Made by a program: the position numbers and the translations under genes
The notes under the pieces: generated by a model
What the model saw: only the letters and a program-made list of their open reading frames with translations
The model's database searches: none
What the model was told of the DNA's origin: nothing
DNA from: Kitasatospora mediocidica KCTC 9733
GTDB taxonomy: Bacteria; Actinomycetota; Actinomycetes; Streptomycetales; Streptomycetaceae
Reading direction: 5' to 3'
Assembly: GCF_000744225.1 (NCBI RefSeq)
Contig: NZ_JQLN01000004.1
Span: 124,001 to 188,000 of the forward strand
DNA: 64,000 bases
Shown here: positions 45,869 to 53,546 of the stretch, piece by piece
How the letters are laid out: the number at the start of each line of letters is the position of its first letter
How positions within the stretch are numbered: position 1 is the stretch's first letter

Positions 45869-46942
45869 ATGGGAAACCACCGCAAGCCGAACCCGCCGGG
45901 CCGCCTGCGCGCCGCCGCGCTGACCACCGCCGCCGCGGGCAGCGTTCTGCTGACCACCGCCACCGGGGCACACGCCGACCCCGCGCCCACCGTGGAGAGC
46001 GTCAAGGCCCAGGTCGACCAGCTCAACACCCAGGCCGAGGTCTCCACCGAGAAGTTCAACGGCCTCAAGGCCAGGCAGCAGCAGCTCCAGACCGACGCCG
46101 CCCAGCTGCAGGACCGGGTGGCCGCCGGCCAGGAGCGGATGAACCAGCTGCGGACCCGGCTCGGCGCCGTGGCCGGCAACCAGTACCGCAGCGGCGGCAT
46201 CGACCCGTCCCTCCAACTGATGCTCAACTCCGACCCCGGCAGCTACCTCGCCCAGGCCGCGGCGCAGAACCAGGCCGCCGACGGCACCGCCGCCCTGCTC
46301 AAGCAGGTCCAGGCCGAGCAGCGCCGCCTGGACCAGGACCGTGTCCAGGCCGCCGCCACCCTCGCCGAACTCGGCACCAGCACCACGGCGATGGGGAACG
46401 AGAAGAAGGACGTCCAGGACCGGCTGGCGCAGGCCCAGGCCCTGCTCAACAAGCTCAGCGCGGCCGACCGCGCCAAGCTCGCCGCGCAGGACGCCGGCCC
46501 CGGCGGCAGCGGCAGCGGCAGCGGCAGCGGCAGCGGCGCCGACGCCCGTGCCGCGCGCTCGGCCGACCGTCCGACGTACCAGGGTCCGGCCACCGGACGG
46601 GCCGCGGCCGCCGTCCAGTTCGCCTACGCCCAGCTCGGCAAGCCCTACGAGTGGGGGGCCACTGGTCCCAGCACCTTCGACTGCTCGGGACTCACCGGCG
46701 CCGCCTGGTCGGCCGCCGGGGTCTCCCTGCCGCGCGTCTCCCAGGACCAGTGGAACGCCGGACACCGCGTGGCCAGGGCCGATCTGCAACCCGGCGACCT
46801 GGTGTTCTTCTTCTCCGACCTGCACCACGTCGGCATCTACATCGGCAACGGCCAGATGATCCACGCACCGCGCACCGGCAAGAACGTGACGATCCTGAAC
46901 CTCGACAGCATGCCGTCGTACATGGGCGCCGTCCGCCCCTGA
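45869..46942 (+). CDS. Secreted NlpC/P60 peptidoglycan endopeptidase
   Basis: A 357-residue RipA/CwlO-like cell-wall hydrolase. The signal peptide (AAALTTAAAGSVLLTTATGAHA) precedes about 190 residues of coiled coil (KAQVDQLNTQAEVSTEKFNG onward, two long helical stretches), a Gly/Ser linker, and the C-terminal NlpC/P60 domain: the Cys nucleophile in FDCSGLTGAAW, His in HHVGIYIG, and the third polar residue in MIHAPRTG. It cleaves peptide stems of peptidoglycan outside the membrane; the coiled coil normally controls activity. GAAGGAG precedes the ATG. An A/T-rich patch at 45764-45786 with CTAA/TTAG symmetry is a possible promoter region. Confidence 0.92.
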   Translation: MGNHRKPNPPGRLRAAALTTAAAGSVLLTTATGAHADPAPTVESVKAQVDQLNTQAEVSTEKFNGLKARQQQLQTDAAQLQDRVAAGQERMNQLRTRLGAVAGNQYRSGGIDPSLQLMLNSDPGSYLAQAAAQNQAADGTAALLKQVQAEQRRLDQDRVQAAATLAELGTSTTAMGNEKKDVQDRLAQAQALLNKLSAADRAKLAAQDAGPGGSGSGSGSGSGADARAARSADRPTYQGPATGRAAAAVQFAYAQLGKPYEWGATGPSTFDCSGLTGAAWSAAGVSLPRVSQDQWNAGHRVARADLQPGDLVFFFSDLHHVGIYIGNGQMIHAPRTGKNVTILNLDSMPSYMGAVRP

Positions 46943-46988
46943 GGTCCTGGAGAGCGCGTCTGACCGCAGCGGCCTCCTGGGTGGTCGG

Positions 46989-47504
46989 TCACTCGACTCG
47001 GGGGCGTTCCGGCGGATCGGTCAGAGCGTGGTACCTGGTGAAGGCTTCCCGGGCGTCGGGGACGAAGTTCGGGCTGCGGATCGCATCCCGGAGTTCGGCT
47101 TCGGTGAGCCAGGTGTGCCAGGCGACCTCCGAGGCATCCGGTGTGATCAGCTGGGTGACGGTGGCCTCGTGCACGCCCAGCCAGTAGGGGCTGATCACTC
47201 CGCGGCAGAGGTACTTGAAGACGAACCGTGGGGAGGCGCGGACGCCGATCTCCTCGGCGAGTTCCCGGGCTGCCGCGGCCTCGTATGTCTCACCCACGTT
47301 GGCGGCGCCGCCCAGCAGCCAGTTGTACCGGCCGGGGAAGCGGGAGTCGTCGTCGGGACGTCGGTGGACCAGGAACCGGCCTTCTGGGTCGCGGCAGACG
47401 GTCGTCGCGACGCGATGCAGCCACCGGCGGCGGATCGCCTCGCTACGCTCCACGACTGCCAGTACGTGGTCTTCCTCGTCGACGCGTTCCACCAGTTCGG
47501 CCAT
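46989..47504 (-). CDS. Nudix hydrolase
   Basis: A 171-residue Nudix protein with the complete box GGAANVGETYEAAAARELAEEIGV. The N-terminal part (DEEDHVLAVVERSEAIRRRWLHRV) and YNWLLGGAANVGE resemble the IDI-like/YfcD subgroup that acts on nucleoside or isoprenoid diphosphates. The ATG at 47504 begins MAELVERVDEEDHV; an in-frame start upstream adds 14 residues without similarity. No ribosome binding site is seen. Substrate unknown. Confidence 0.88.
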   Translation of the reverse strand: MAELVERVDEEDHVLAVVERSEAIRRRWLHRVATTVCRDPEGRFLVHRRPDDDSRFPGRYNWLLGGAANVGETYEAAAARELAEEIGVRASPRFVFKYLCRGVISPYWLGVHEATVTQLITPDASEVAWHTWLTEAELRDAIRSPNFVPDAREAFTRYHALTDPPERPRVE

Positions 47505-47581
47505 GGCGCACACGATGCCAGAGGGCACCGACAGGTCCGCGCCCACGACTGCTCGGTCCGGGAACCGTCTGCGCCGCTCGG

Positions 47582-48307
47582 CTAGGCAGCCGTCAACTGC
47601 CAGACGGTGGTGGTCTTGAGGGCGGTGTCCTCCAGATCGGCCACCACCGGCACCTGGTACGCGGCCAGCGCCGTGAAGCGCGCGCGGGGCAGGTAGGCCC
47701 GGCCCGGGTCGCCGACGATCACGAGCGCTCCCCTGGCCTGCGCGCGCTCCAGGAAGGGCAGGAACCGGCCTGCCATCGCCCGCTCGTAGAACACGTCACC
47801 GGCGAGCACCACCTCGGCCGGACCGCCGTCGCCGTCGAGCAGGTCCTCGACCGCCGCGTCCACCCGCACGCCGTTCGCCTCGGCGTTGATCCCGATCGCC
47901 GCGACCGCGTAGGCGTCGATCTCGGCCGCCCGGACCGATCTCGCGCCGCGCAGGGCGGCGGCGATGCCGACCAGCCCCGAGCCCGCCGCCACGTCCAGCA
48001 CCGTTCGCCCCTCGACCAGTTCGGGGTGGTCGAGCACGTACCGCGCGACCGCGACCCCGCCCGCCCACGCGAAGGCCCAGAACGGCGGGGGCAGGCCGAT
48101 CTCGCCGCGCGCCGACTCCGTCGTCTCCCAGAGCGCGATGGCGTCGTCGGCCATCCGCAGGCGGACCTCGGGGACGAAGGGAACGGGAGCCGGCCGGGTC
48201 TCCTGCCGGACGAAGGCCGCATCGGACGTCGAGGCCGGATCGGACGTCAGGGCCGCATCGGACATCGCGGGCGTGCCCGGCTGGAGCGTACGGGTCTCGT
48301 TCGGCAT
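47582..48307 (-). CDS. Class I SAM methyltransferase (ETFB/PrmA-like)
   Basis: A 241-residue methyltransferase with the core VLDVAAGSGLVGIAAALRGARSVRAAEID, preceded by PPFWAFAWAGGVAVARYVLDHPELV, which is characteristic of the METTL20/PrmA-like protein-lysine methyltransferase group. EVVLAGDVFYERAMAG lies at motif IV. The first 40 residues are low-complexity. TATGCT (minus strand, 48314-48319) sits 6 bases before the ATG, so the mRNA may be leaderless. Target protein unknown. Confidence 0.87.
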   Translation of the reverse strand: MPNETRTLQPGTPAMSDAALTSDPASTSDAAFVRQETRPAPVPFVPEVRLRMADDAIALWETTESARGEIGLPPPFWAFAWAGGVAVARYVLDHPELVEGRTVLDVAAGSGLVGIAAALRGARSVRAAEIDAYAVAAIGINAEANGVRVDAAVEDLLDGDGGPAEVVLAGDVFYERAMAGRFLPFLERAQARGALVIVGDPGRAYLPRARFTALAAYQVPVVADLEDTALKTTTVWQLTAA

Positions 48308-48630
48308 TCCCGCAGCATAGGGCTCCGCCCAGCCCCCGGACGCCACCTGCGGGCGGCGCGCTGCCCCGACCGGACCGCGCGGGCCCCGAGGTACACCACA
48401 CGGCCCGCTCACAGTGATCGCAGTAACCTCACCTTTCGATACCGAACCGGTCATGAGCTGCACAAACGCTCGCGGTCAGGGGTGGTCGCGAGTACCATCC
48501 GGCTGACGGCCTCCGGCACGGCGCGCCCGCGTGACGGCACCGGCGGCAGGTCCTCGCGGGGCACCGGACGTCACCGCACACTCGTCAACCGCGCGCCAGT
48601 GCAGTCGCGCGAACGCGGAAAGGCAGCGTC

Positions 48631-49788
48631 TTGGCGGACCGACTCACCGGAGGAGACTCCTCGCTGCTGCGTCGCATCAACGCCGCGGTCACCCTGCGCG
48701 CGCTGCGCGACGGGCAGTCCGTCACGCTGACCCAACTGGTCGGCGACACCGGCCTCTCCCGGCCGACCGTGGAAGGCGTGATCGAGAACCTGGTCGAGTC
48801 CGGACTGGTCGCCGAGGTCGAGCAGACCCAGGACAGCAGCCGTCAACGCGGCCGTCCCGCACGCTGGTTCCGGTTCCGCGCGGAGGCCGGCCACACCCTG
48901 GGCATCGAGATCGGGGTGCACGGCGTCCGGGTCGTCCTGGCCGATCTGGCCGGCCAGCTGATCGGCAGTCACTCCCGGCTGGTCGACGAGAGCCTGGACG
49001 CCGAGGAGCGGGTCGGCGCGGTCCGCGCCGCCGTCGCGGAGCTGCTGCGCAAGGCCGGCGTCTCGCGCGACAACCTGTGGGCGGTCGGCGTCGGCAGCCC
49101 GGGGATCGTCGACAAGGACGGCGCCGTCCGGCTCGGCACCGCGATGCCGGGGTGGACCGGCCTGGATCTCGGCGCCCGGCTGAGACGCTCGTTCCGCTGC
49201 CCGGTCCTGATCGAGAACGACGCCAACCTCGCCGCCATCGCCGAACACTGGCAGGGCGCCGCGGTCGGCATGGGCGACGTGGTCTTCGTGCTGGCCGGGC
49301 TCAGCCCCGGCGCAGGCTCGCTGATCAACGGGCGGCTGCACCGGGGCTTCGGCGGCGCGGCCGGCGAGATCGGCGCGCTGCACCTGCTCGGCCAGGAGGC
49401 CACGCCCGAACGCCTGCTCTCCACCACCGGCCAGCCGCTCGACCCGCTGGACGAGGCCGCCGTGGCGCGCGTGCTGCGGCTGGCCCGCGAGGGCGACCAG
49501 GTGGCCAGGGTGGCGATGGACCGCTTCCTCGGCCGGCTGGTGCACGACGTGGCGGCCCTGGTCGTCGCCATCGACCCGCAGTTGGTGGTAATCGGCGGCG
49601 GGGCGGCCGGACTGGACGGCGTGCTGGACCCGTTGCGCGAGCAGCTGGCGCTCTACTGCCTGCGGGCGCCCGCGGTCACCCTCTCGGCGCTTGGCGAGGA
49701 CGTGGTCGCGCTCGGCGCGCTGCGCCTGGCGCTCGACCAGGTGGAGGAGCAGCTCTTCGCCGTCGACCAGCCGACCTCACGCGGCTGA
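48631..49788 (+). CDS. ROK-family regulator lacking the zinc motif
   Basis: A 385-residue ROK protein starting with TTG, 7 bases after GGAAAGG. The winged helix is SVTLTQLVGDTGLSRPTVEGVIENLVESGLV; the kinase-like core contains GHTLGIEIGVHGVRVVLADL, GVGSPGIVDKDG and ENDANLAAIAEH. Where other ROK proteins have GEIGH and CxCGxxGCxE, this one reads GEIGALHLLGQEATPERLL, so it lacks the zinc-binding His and cysteines. It converges with a HutC-type GntR gene across a terminator. Ligand and targets unknown; the missing zinc site suggests altered effector response. Confidence 0.88.
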   Translation: MADRLTGGDSSLLRRINAAVTLRALRDGQSVTLTQLVGDTGLSRPTVEGVIENLVESGLVAEVEQTQDSSRQRGRPARWFRFRAEAGHTLGIEIGVHGVRVVLADLAGQLIGSHSRLVDESLDAEERVGAVRAAVAELLRKAGVSRDNLWAVGVGSPGIVDKDGAVRLGTAMPGWTGLDLGARLRRSFRCPVLIENDANLAAIAEHWQGAAVGMGDVVFVLAGLSPGAGSLINGRLHRGFGGAAGEIGALHLLGQEATPERLLSTTGQPLDPLDEAAVARVLRLAREGDQVARVAMDRFLGRLVHDVAALVVAIDPQLVVIGGGAAGLDGVLDPLREQLALYCLRAPAVTLSALGEDVVALGALRLALDQVEEQLFAVDQPTSRG

Positions 49789-49821
49789 ACCACAGGCCCG
49801 AAGTAACCGAAGTACGCGAAG

Positions 49822-49855
49822 CAAGGGCCGTACCCCGCCCGGGGTACGGCCCTTG
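49822..49855. terminator. Strong bidirectional terminator
   Basis: Perfect 15-bp arms CAAGGGCCGTACCCC/GGGGTACGGCCCTTG around a 4-base loop, between the converging ROK and GntR genes. A short run of CGAAGTA-like 9-mers precedes it (49798-49821). Confidence 0.88.
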
Positions 49856-49873
49856 TCGAGCGTCTCGCCGGCC

Positions 49874-50683
49874 TCAGGAAGCCGTGCGGGCGGCCGGGAC
49901 GGCGGCCACCGGGGTGACCTCCACCAGGCCGGTCTCACCGAAGGTCAGCCGGCAGGTGTCCGCGCGGTAGGTCGACGTCCCCACCGCCGCCAGCCGGCCG
50001 GCCGCCGCGTACTGGGTCGTCACCACGAGCACCGGGGTGCCCGGCGGACGCTCCAGCAGCGCGGCCTCCTCGGCCTCGGCGACGCCGAGCTCCACCGAAC
50101 GCGAGTCGCCGTCCACACCCAGGCGCTCCAGGCGGCGCAGCACCGAACGGGCCTGATCGTCGCTCTCGGCCTGCGCCGCACCGGCCGTGCCGCCGCCGGC
50201 CGACAGGCGGATGGCGGGCAGCAGCTTCAGCGTCGAGTCCGGCACGTGCAGCGACTCGGTGGCCACGATCTGCCCCTGCGCCACGCGGATCCGCCGCACG
50301 GTGTGGACGAGTTCGCCGACCGCGATGCCGAGCGCCCGCGCCAGCTGCTCCGAGGCGCCGGCACTGGTGCAGTCGACCGCACGCCAGGACTGGTCGCGGC
50401 TGCTGCCGGGCCAGCCCTCCTCGCGACGGCTGACCGGGACGCCGACCCGCGGCGCTGCCACCAGCGTGCCGATCCCGCGACGGCGGACCAGACGGCCTTC
50501 GAGCTCCAACTGGTCCAGCGCCTGGCGCAGGGTGGCCCGGGCCACGCCGAAACGGGCGGAGAGGTCACGCTCGTTGGGCAGTACCTGGCCGGTGGAGAAC
50601 TCGGTGTCGATGGCGCGCAGCAGGACCGTGCGCAGGTGCCAGTACTTCGGCTCCGGTACCGCCGTGAGCTGTGCTGTCGCCAC
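49874..50683 (-). CDS. GntR-family regulator, HutC/DasR subfamily
   Basis: A 269-residue regulator. The N-terminal winged helix begins PKYWHLRTVLLRAI and continues LPNERDLSARFGVARATLRQALDQLELEGRLVRR. The C-terminal domain (UTRA type) binds a small effector (VHTVRRIRVAQGQIVATESLHVPD; VVTTQYAAAGRLAAVGTSTYRAD). It resembles DasR-type regulators of amino-sugar metabolism, but length and sequence differ, so it is not called dasR. The GTG at 50681-50683 follows GGAGG. A promoter lies about 150 bases upstream, giving a long leader with two palindromes that may be autoregulatory sites. Confidence 0.9.
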   Translation of the reverse strand: MATAQLTAVPEPKYWHLRTVLLRAIDTEFSTGQVLPNERDLSARFGVARATLRQALDQLELEGRLVRRRGIGTLVAAPRVGVPVSRREEGWPGSSRDQSWRAVDCTSAGASEQLARALGIAVGELVHTVRRIRVAQGQIVATESLHVPDSTLKLLPAIRLSAGGGTAGAAQAESDDQARSVLRRLERLGVDGDSRSVELGVAEAEEAALLERPPGTPVLVVTTQYAAAGRLAAVGTSTYRADTCRLTFGETGLVEVTPVAAVPAARTAS

Positions 50684-50756
50684 CTTGTCCTCCACCCTCG
50701 CCGGGCTTCGACCGCCAGGGGCGGGTCGCCGGCATCGTTGAAGGACCGTGTCCCCG

Positions 50757-50784
50757 TTCCACCTGCGGGTCCTGCCAGGTGGAA
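50757..50784 (-). promoter_or_regulatory. Hairpin in the gntR leader
   Basis: TTCCACCT (50757-50764) and AGGTGGAA (50777-50784) pair exactly around 12 bases, within the predicted 5' leader of the leftward GntR gene. It could be an operator or an RNA structure. Confidence 0.4.
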
Positions 50785-50805
50785 GCTCGGGCTTTATCCG
50801 TCCTT

Positions 50806-50822
50806 CTTTATTAAAGGTCCTT
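50806..50822 (-). promoter_or_regulatory. Overlapping palindromes in the gntR leader
   Basis: CTTTATTAAAG (50806-50816) and AAGGTCCTT (50814-50822) are two odd-length perfect palindromes that overlap. They lie just downstream of the predicted transcription start of the GntR gene, a normal place for an autorepressor site. Assignment is by position only. Confidence 0.45.
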
Positions 50823-50832
50823 GCAGTAAGTG

Positions 50833-50862
50833 ACCCTAGGGGGTTCCCGAGGAGATGGTCAA
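50833..50862 (-). promoter_or_regulatory. Promoter of the GntR gene
   Basis: On the minus strand: TTGACC (50857-50862), an 18-base spacer, TAGGGT (50833-50838). Start of transcription is expected near 50826, giving a leader of about 143 bases. Confidence 0.65.
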
Positions 50863-50992
50863 GACCAATGACGAGGCTTGACCGACCCATGGCACCGCTT
50901 CATGCCGCGTTCACGCCACGACGTCGACGCCCCCCGAGAACCCGCCAGCGCGGCGGTCCCGCACACCCCCGCACCCCCGGTACGCTGCCCCG

Positions 50993-51802
50993 GTGATCGT
51001 CGTAACCACTGTGAACGTGAACGGGATTCGGGCCGCCGCCAAGAAGGGCTTCGTGGAGTGGCTGTCCGCCACCGAGGCCGACGTGGTCTGCCTCCAGGAG
51101 GTCCGGGCCGAAGCCGACCAGCTCCCACCCGAGTTGAGCCGGCTGCCGGACTGGCACGCGGTCTGGGCGCCGGCCGCGGCCAAGGGCCGCGCCGGGGTGG
51201 CCGTCCTCTCGCGCGCGGAACCGACCCGCACGCAGATCGGATTCGGGTCGGAGGAATTCGACAATTCGGGCAGATATGCAGAAATCGACCTTCCCGGCCT
51301 CACCGTCGCCAGCCTCTACCTCCCCTCCGGCGAAGTCGGCACCGAACGCCAGGAGGAGAAGGAACGCTTCATGGCGGAATTCCTCGTCCACCTCGCCGCC
51401 CTGCGCACCCGCGCCGCCGCCGACGGCCGCGAGGTCCTGGTCTGCGGCGACTGGAACATCGCCCACCAGCAGGCCGACCTCAAGAACTGGAAGGCCAACC
51501 AGAAGGCCTCCGGCTTCCTCCCCGAGGAACGCGCCTGGCTCACCCAGGTCCTCGACGAGACCTCCGGCCCCGGCTACGTCGACACCGTCCGCCGCCTCCA
51601 CCCCGACCAGGAGGGCCCCTACTCCTGGTGGTCCTACCGCGGCCGCGCGTTCGACAACGACTCCGGCTGGAGGATCGACTATCTGATGGCCAGTCAGAAT
51701 CTCGCGGACTCCTGCACCAGGGCGTACGTCGAGCGAGCCGCCTCCCACGCCGAGCGGTGGTCGGACCACGCGCCGGTGACAGCCGTCTTCGACATCGGGT
51801 GA
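50993..51802 (+). CDS. xthA: Exodeoxyribonuclease III
   Basis: A 269-residue AP endonuclease/3'-5' exonuclease of base-excision repair. Conserved elements are TVNVNGIRAAAKKGF, the metal-binding Glu in VVCLQEVRAE, GDWNIAHQQADLKNW, WRIDYLMAS and the terminal SDHAPV. The GTG start at 50993 is 6 bases after TACGCT (50981-50986), consistent with a leaderless transcript. It is a single-gene unit ending in a hairpin. Confidence 0.95.
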   Translation: MIVVTTVNVNGIRAAAKKGFVEWLSATEADVVCLQEVRAEADQLPPELSRLPDWHAVWAPAAAKGRAGVAVLSRAEPTRTQIGFGSEEFDNSGRYAEIDLPGLTVASLYLPSGEVGTERQEEKERFMAEFLVHLAALRTRAAADGREVLVCGDWNIAHQQADLKNWKANQKASGFLPEERAWLTQVLDETSGPGYVDTVRRLHPDQEGPYSWWSYRGRAFDNDSGWRIDYLMASQNLADSCTRAYVERAASHAERWSDHAPVTAVFDIG

Positions 51803-51817
51803 AGGGACTCTCCAACG

Positions 51818-51845
51818 CGTCATCCACCCATCGGGGTGGATGACG
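51818..51845 (+). terminator. Terminator after xthA
   Basis: Perfect 12-bp arms CGTCATCCACCC/GGGTGGATGACG around loop ATCG, 15 bases after the stop, followed by TAACC. Confidence 0.85.
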
Positions 51846-52180
51846 TAACCCGCCTGCAGGCAGAGCCAGTTGGCTGATTCGCGGCGGTCCGATGCGAGCA
51901 CCTTCACACGCACTGGATCGCCGTCCCGCTCCGCAGACGCCCCAGTCGAAGATCCTCAGTCAATGGTTTGACGTCCGCCCGAACCGCTTTTGACGACCCA
52001 GTGCGAGGACGATCCGCCGGCACGCCCAGCCGGGCGCCCAACGCCGCGGGCTCATCCGACGCGAATTGTCAGACACGGCCTAGCCATGCCCGGGCGCCGT
52101 CCGGCCCGCGAAGTTCGCGACCGCTACTCCAGCGATCACGGACTGCGAGCCGATCACCAACGCCCGGAGACGCCGCCCCG
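51846..52180. other. Gene-free stretch with one mobile-element end
   Basis: No convincing gene on either strand. It contains the solitary element end described separately at 52057-52083. Codon bias is absent in all frames, which fits decayed sequence. Confidence 0.5.
52057..52083. mobile_element. Solitary end of the 58-bp palindromic element
   Basis: These 27 bases match 30179-30205 at 26 positions and include the 15-base end GTCAGACACGGCCTA. No matching left end is present nearby. It is therefore a half-element, either an insertion-sequence remnant or a broken MITE. Confidence 0.75.
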
Positions 52181-52468
52181 TCAGAAGGGGATCGATCCGC
52201 TCCCGGTGATTCGTAGCGTCGTGCGTCCGAAACCCTGCACCGCCCTGGTCACAGTGAAGGCTCCTTCCCGGCCGTCATAGAGTCGCAGCCTTCCGGAGTG
52301 GCTCTCGTGCATCGACTCGAAGTCCTCGCCCGCCTCCTCGGCCTGAAGAGTGCCCCGCCAGCCCGTCTGACCGTGGCGGGGAGTCTCGGCGGTCAGTTCG
52401 GCGTGGACCCTGATCTCCAGGCCCCCGGCGAGAACCATGGCCGGCCCTTCGTAGCTGGATGTACCCAT
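52181..52468 (-). CDS. Small conserved actinobacterial protein
   Basis: A 95-residue cytoplasmic protein starting MGTSSYEGPAMVLAGGLEIR, with GWRGTLQAEEAGEDFESM, SGRLRLYDGREGAFTV and the ending LRITGSGSIPF. Short proteins of this pattern (YEGPA... LRLPDGREG... ITGSGP-F, near DUF4873) are widespread in Streptomyces and of unknown function. The ATG at 52468 fits the family N-terminus. It is probably a single gene within the decayed region. Confidence 0.7.
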   Translation of the reverse strand: MGTSSYEGPAMVLAGGLEIRVHAELTAETPRHGQTGWRGTLQAEEAGEDFESMHESHSGRLRLYDGREGAFTVTRAVQGFGRTTLRITGSGSIPF

Positions 52469-52621
52469 GCCTGCAGTCTGCCGCCGCCCGAGCCTGGTTG
52501 CGACATGGCGAAGGCGGCAGGCCGAGGGCACGAAACGGTCAGGGTCCCTCTCCGCTCGGCGCCGCCCCGTACGCCCCCGGCTTCAGGCCGCCGCTCTACG
52601 CCTGGGCGGCCGACAGCCTCA

Positions 52622-52726
52622 TGCCGCTCGCGTCCGATCGCCAGGGCCCACCGGCCCCGGCACAGTGACGACGGGACAGCGCGCGTGGTGCAGGACTCCC
52701 TGGCCGACGGAGCCGAGCAGCATGCC
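52622..52726 (-). pseudogene. Remnant of a universal stress protein gene
   Basis: On the minus strand this encodes GMLLGSVGQGVLHHARCPVVTVPG, the C-terminal ATP-binding end typical of UspA domains (G-S-V-x-x-x-V-L-H-H-A-x-C-P-V). The residues just before it do not continue the fold (the expected VVGxRGRGG stretch is missing) and no frame supplies the rest. It is therefore a fragment of about 35 codons of a decayed gene. Confidence 0.6.
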
Positions 52727-52887
52727 GGCCTCGTCGAGCGCGTGCTGACCTGCTGTACGGAGCAGCGTGCGTTCGTCCTCCTGCCCGGCTCGGGCATTCG
52801 ACAGTAGGCGGCGGGTCGCTGACGCACAGCAAAAGGCCGCCTCCGCATCTCTGCGGAAACGGCCTACGACCAGCGTAAACGCCGATC

Positions 52888-52951
52888 GGAACACCAGGAT
52901 TGAACCTGCGACCCCTGACCCCGTAGCGAATCTACTGTCTTCCCGCTGAAG
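52888..52951 (-). other. tRNA-like remnant
   Basis: The minus strand contains GGGGTCGCAGGTTCAATCC, which is close to the variable-loop and T-arm of a tRNA (GGTC-GCAGG-TTCAAAT-CCTG) but one base short in the loop. A small stem-loop GTAG/CTAC precedes it. No pairing acceptor stem or intact D-arm can be drawn, so it is not a functional tRNA. It looks like a 3' fragment of the kind left at an integration site. Confidence 0.4.
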
Positions 52952-53546
52952 GGCCGGGCAAGAATTTCGCGATCACGAGTCGCAGAATAGCAATCCCGCC
53001 CTACTGATCTGCATATTTACTCCTCGCGGTCGCCCTGCCGGCCAGTTCTTCCGGCATATTCCAGGATACTCCGCAGAGCTCACAATCGGGCTCACCGAGA
53101 AGAATGATCGCACCGATAATTTCCATGCGCAGCGACTGCCCGAAGAGTCACCACGGAACGATTAATGGCATTCGTACTCAATCGTCCTCATCTCCACGAC
53201 CGTGGTCACATCACTCGTTCGGCGCTTTCCGACGCTGCCGAGGCGTCGCGCCGGACTGCCCATCACTGCCGGTCGGCTGCAAGAGCCCCCGCCGTACACC
53301 TCGCCCACCCTCGGGGATTTCACAGCCAGAGCCCAACCCAGGGCCCGGACGCCGCTGCGACAAGATCCATCCTGCCCCGGGTATCGCAGGTTGAGAGCCG
53401 GTGCGATCCTGAGACAGGGAGAACCCCACTGAGCGCTCGCGGATCTACGTGGTCACTAAGCCACAAACGCCGACAGGGGAGGATGGCCACTGCGGCGACG
53501 GCGATGCCAACGGCGGAATTCACCCGGGACAAGGAGCGAGGCTGCG
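52952..53546. other. Gene-free stretch of lower GC
   Basis: Between the tRNA-like remnant and the phosphatase gene no open frame shows actinobacterial codon bias. Parts (52960-53170) are clearly less GC-rich than the flanks, suggesting acquired or decayed DNA. No promoter, repeat or RNA gene was recognised. Confidence 0.5.

Noticed and set aside
52888-52951. Functional tRNA gene
   Set aside because: The T-loop is one base short and neither an acceptor stem nor a D-arm can be drawn.
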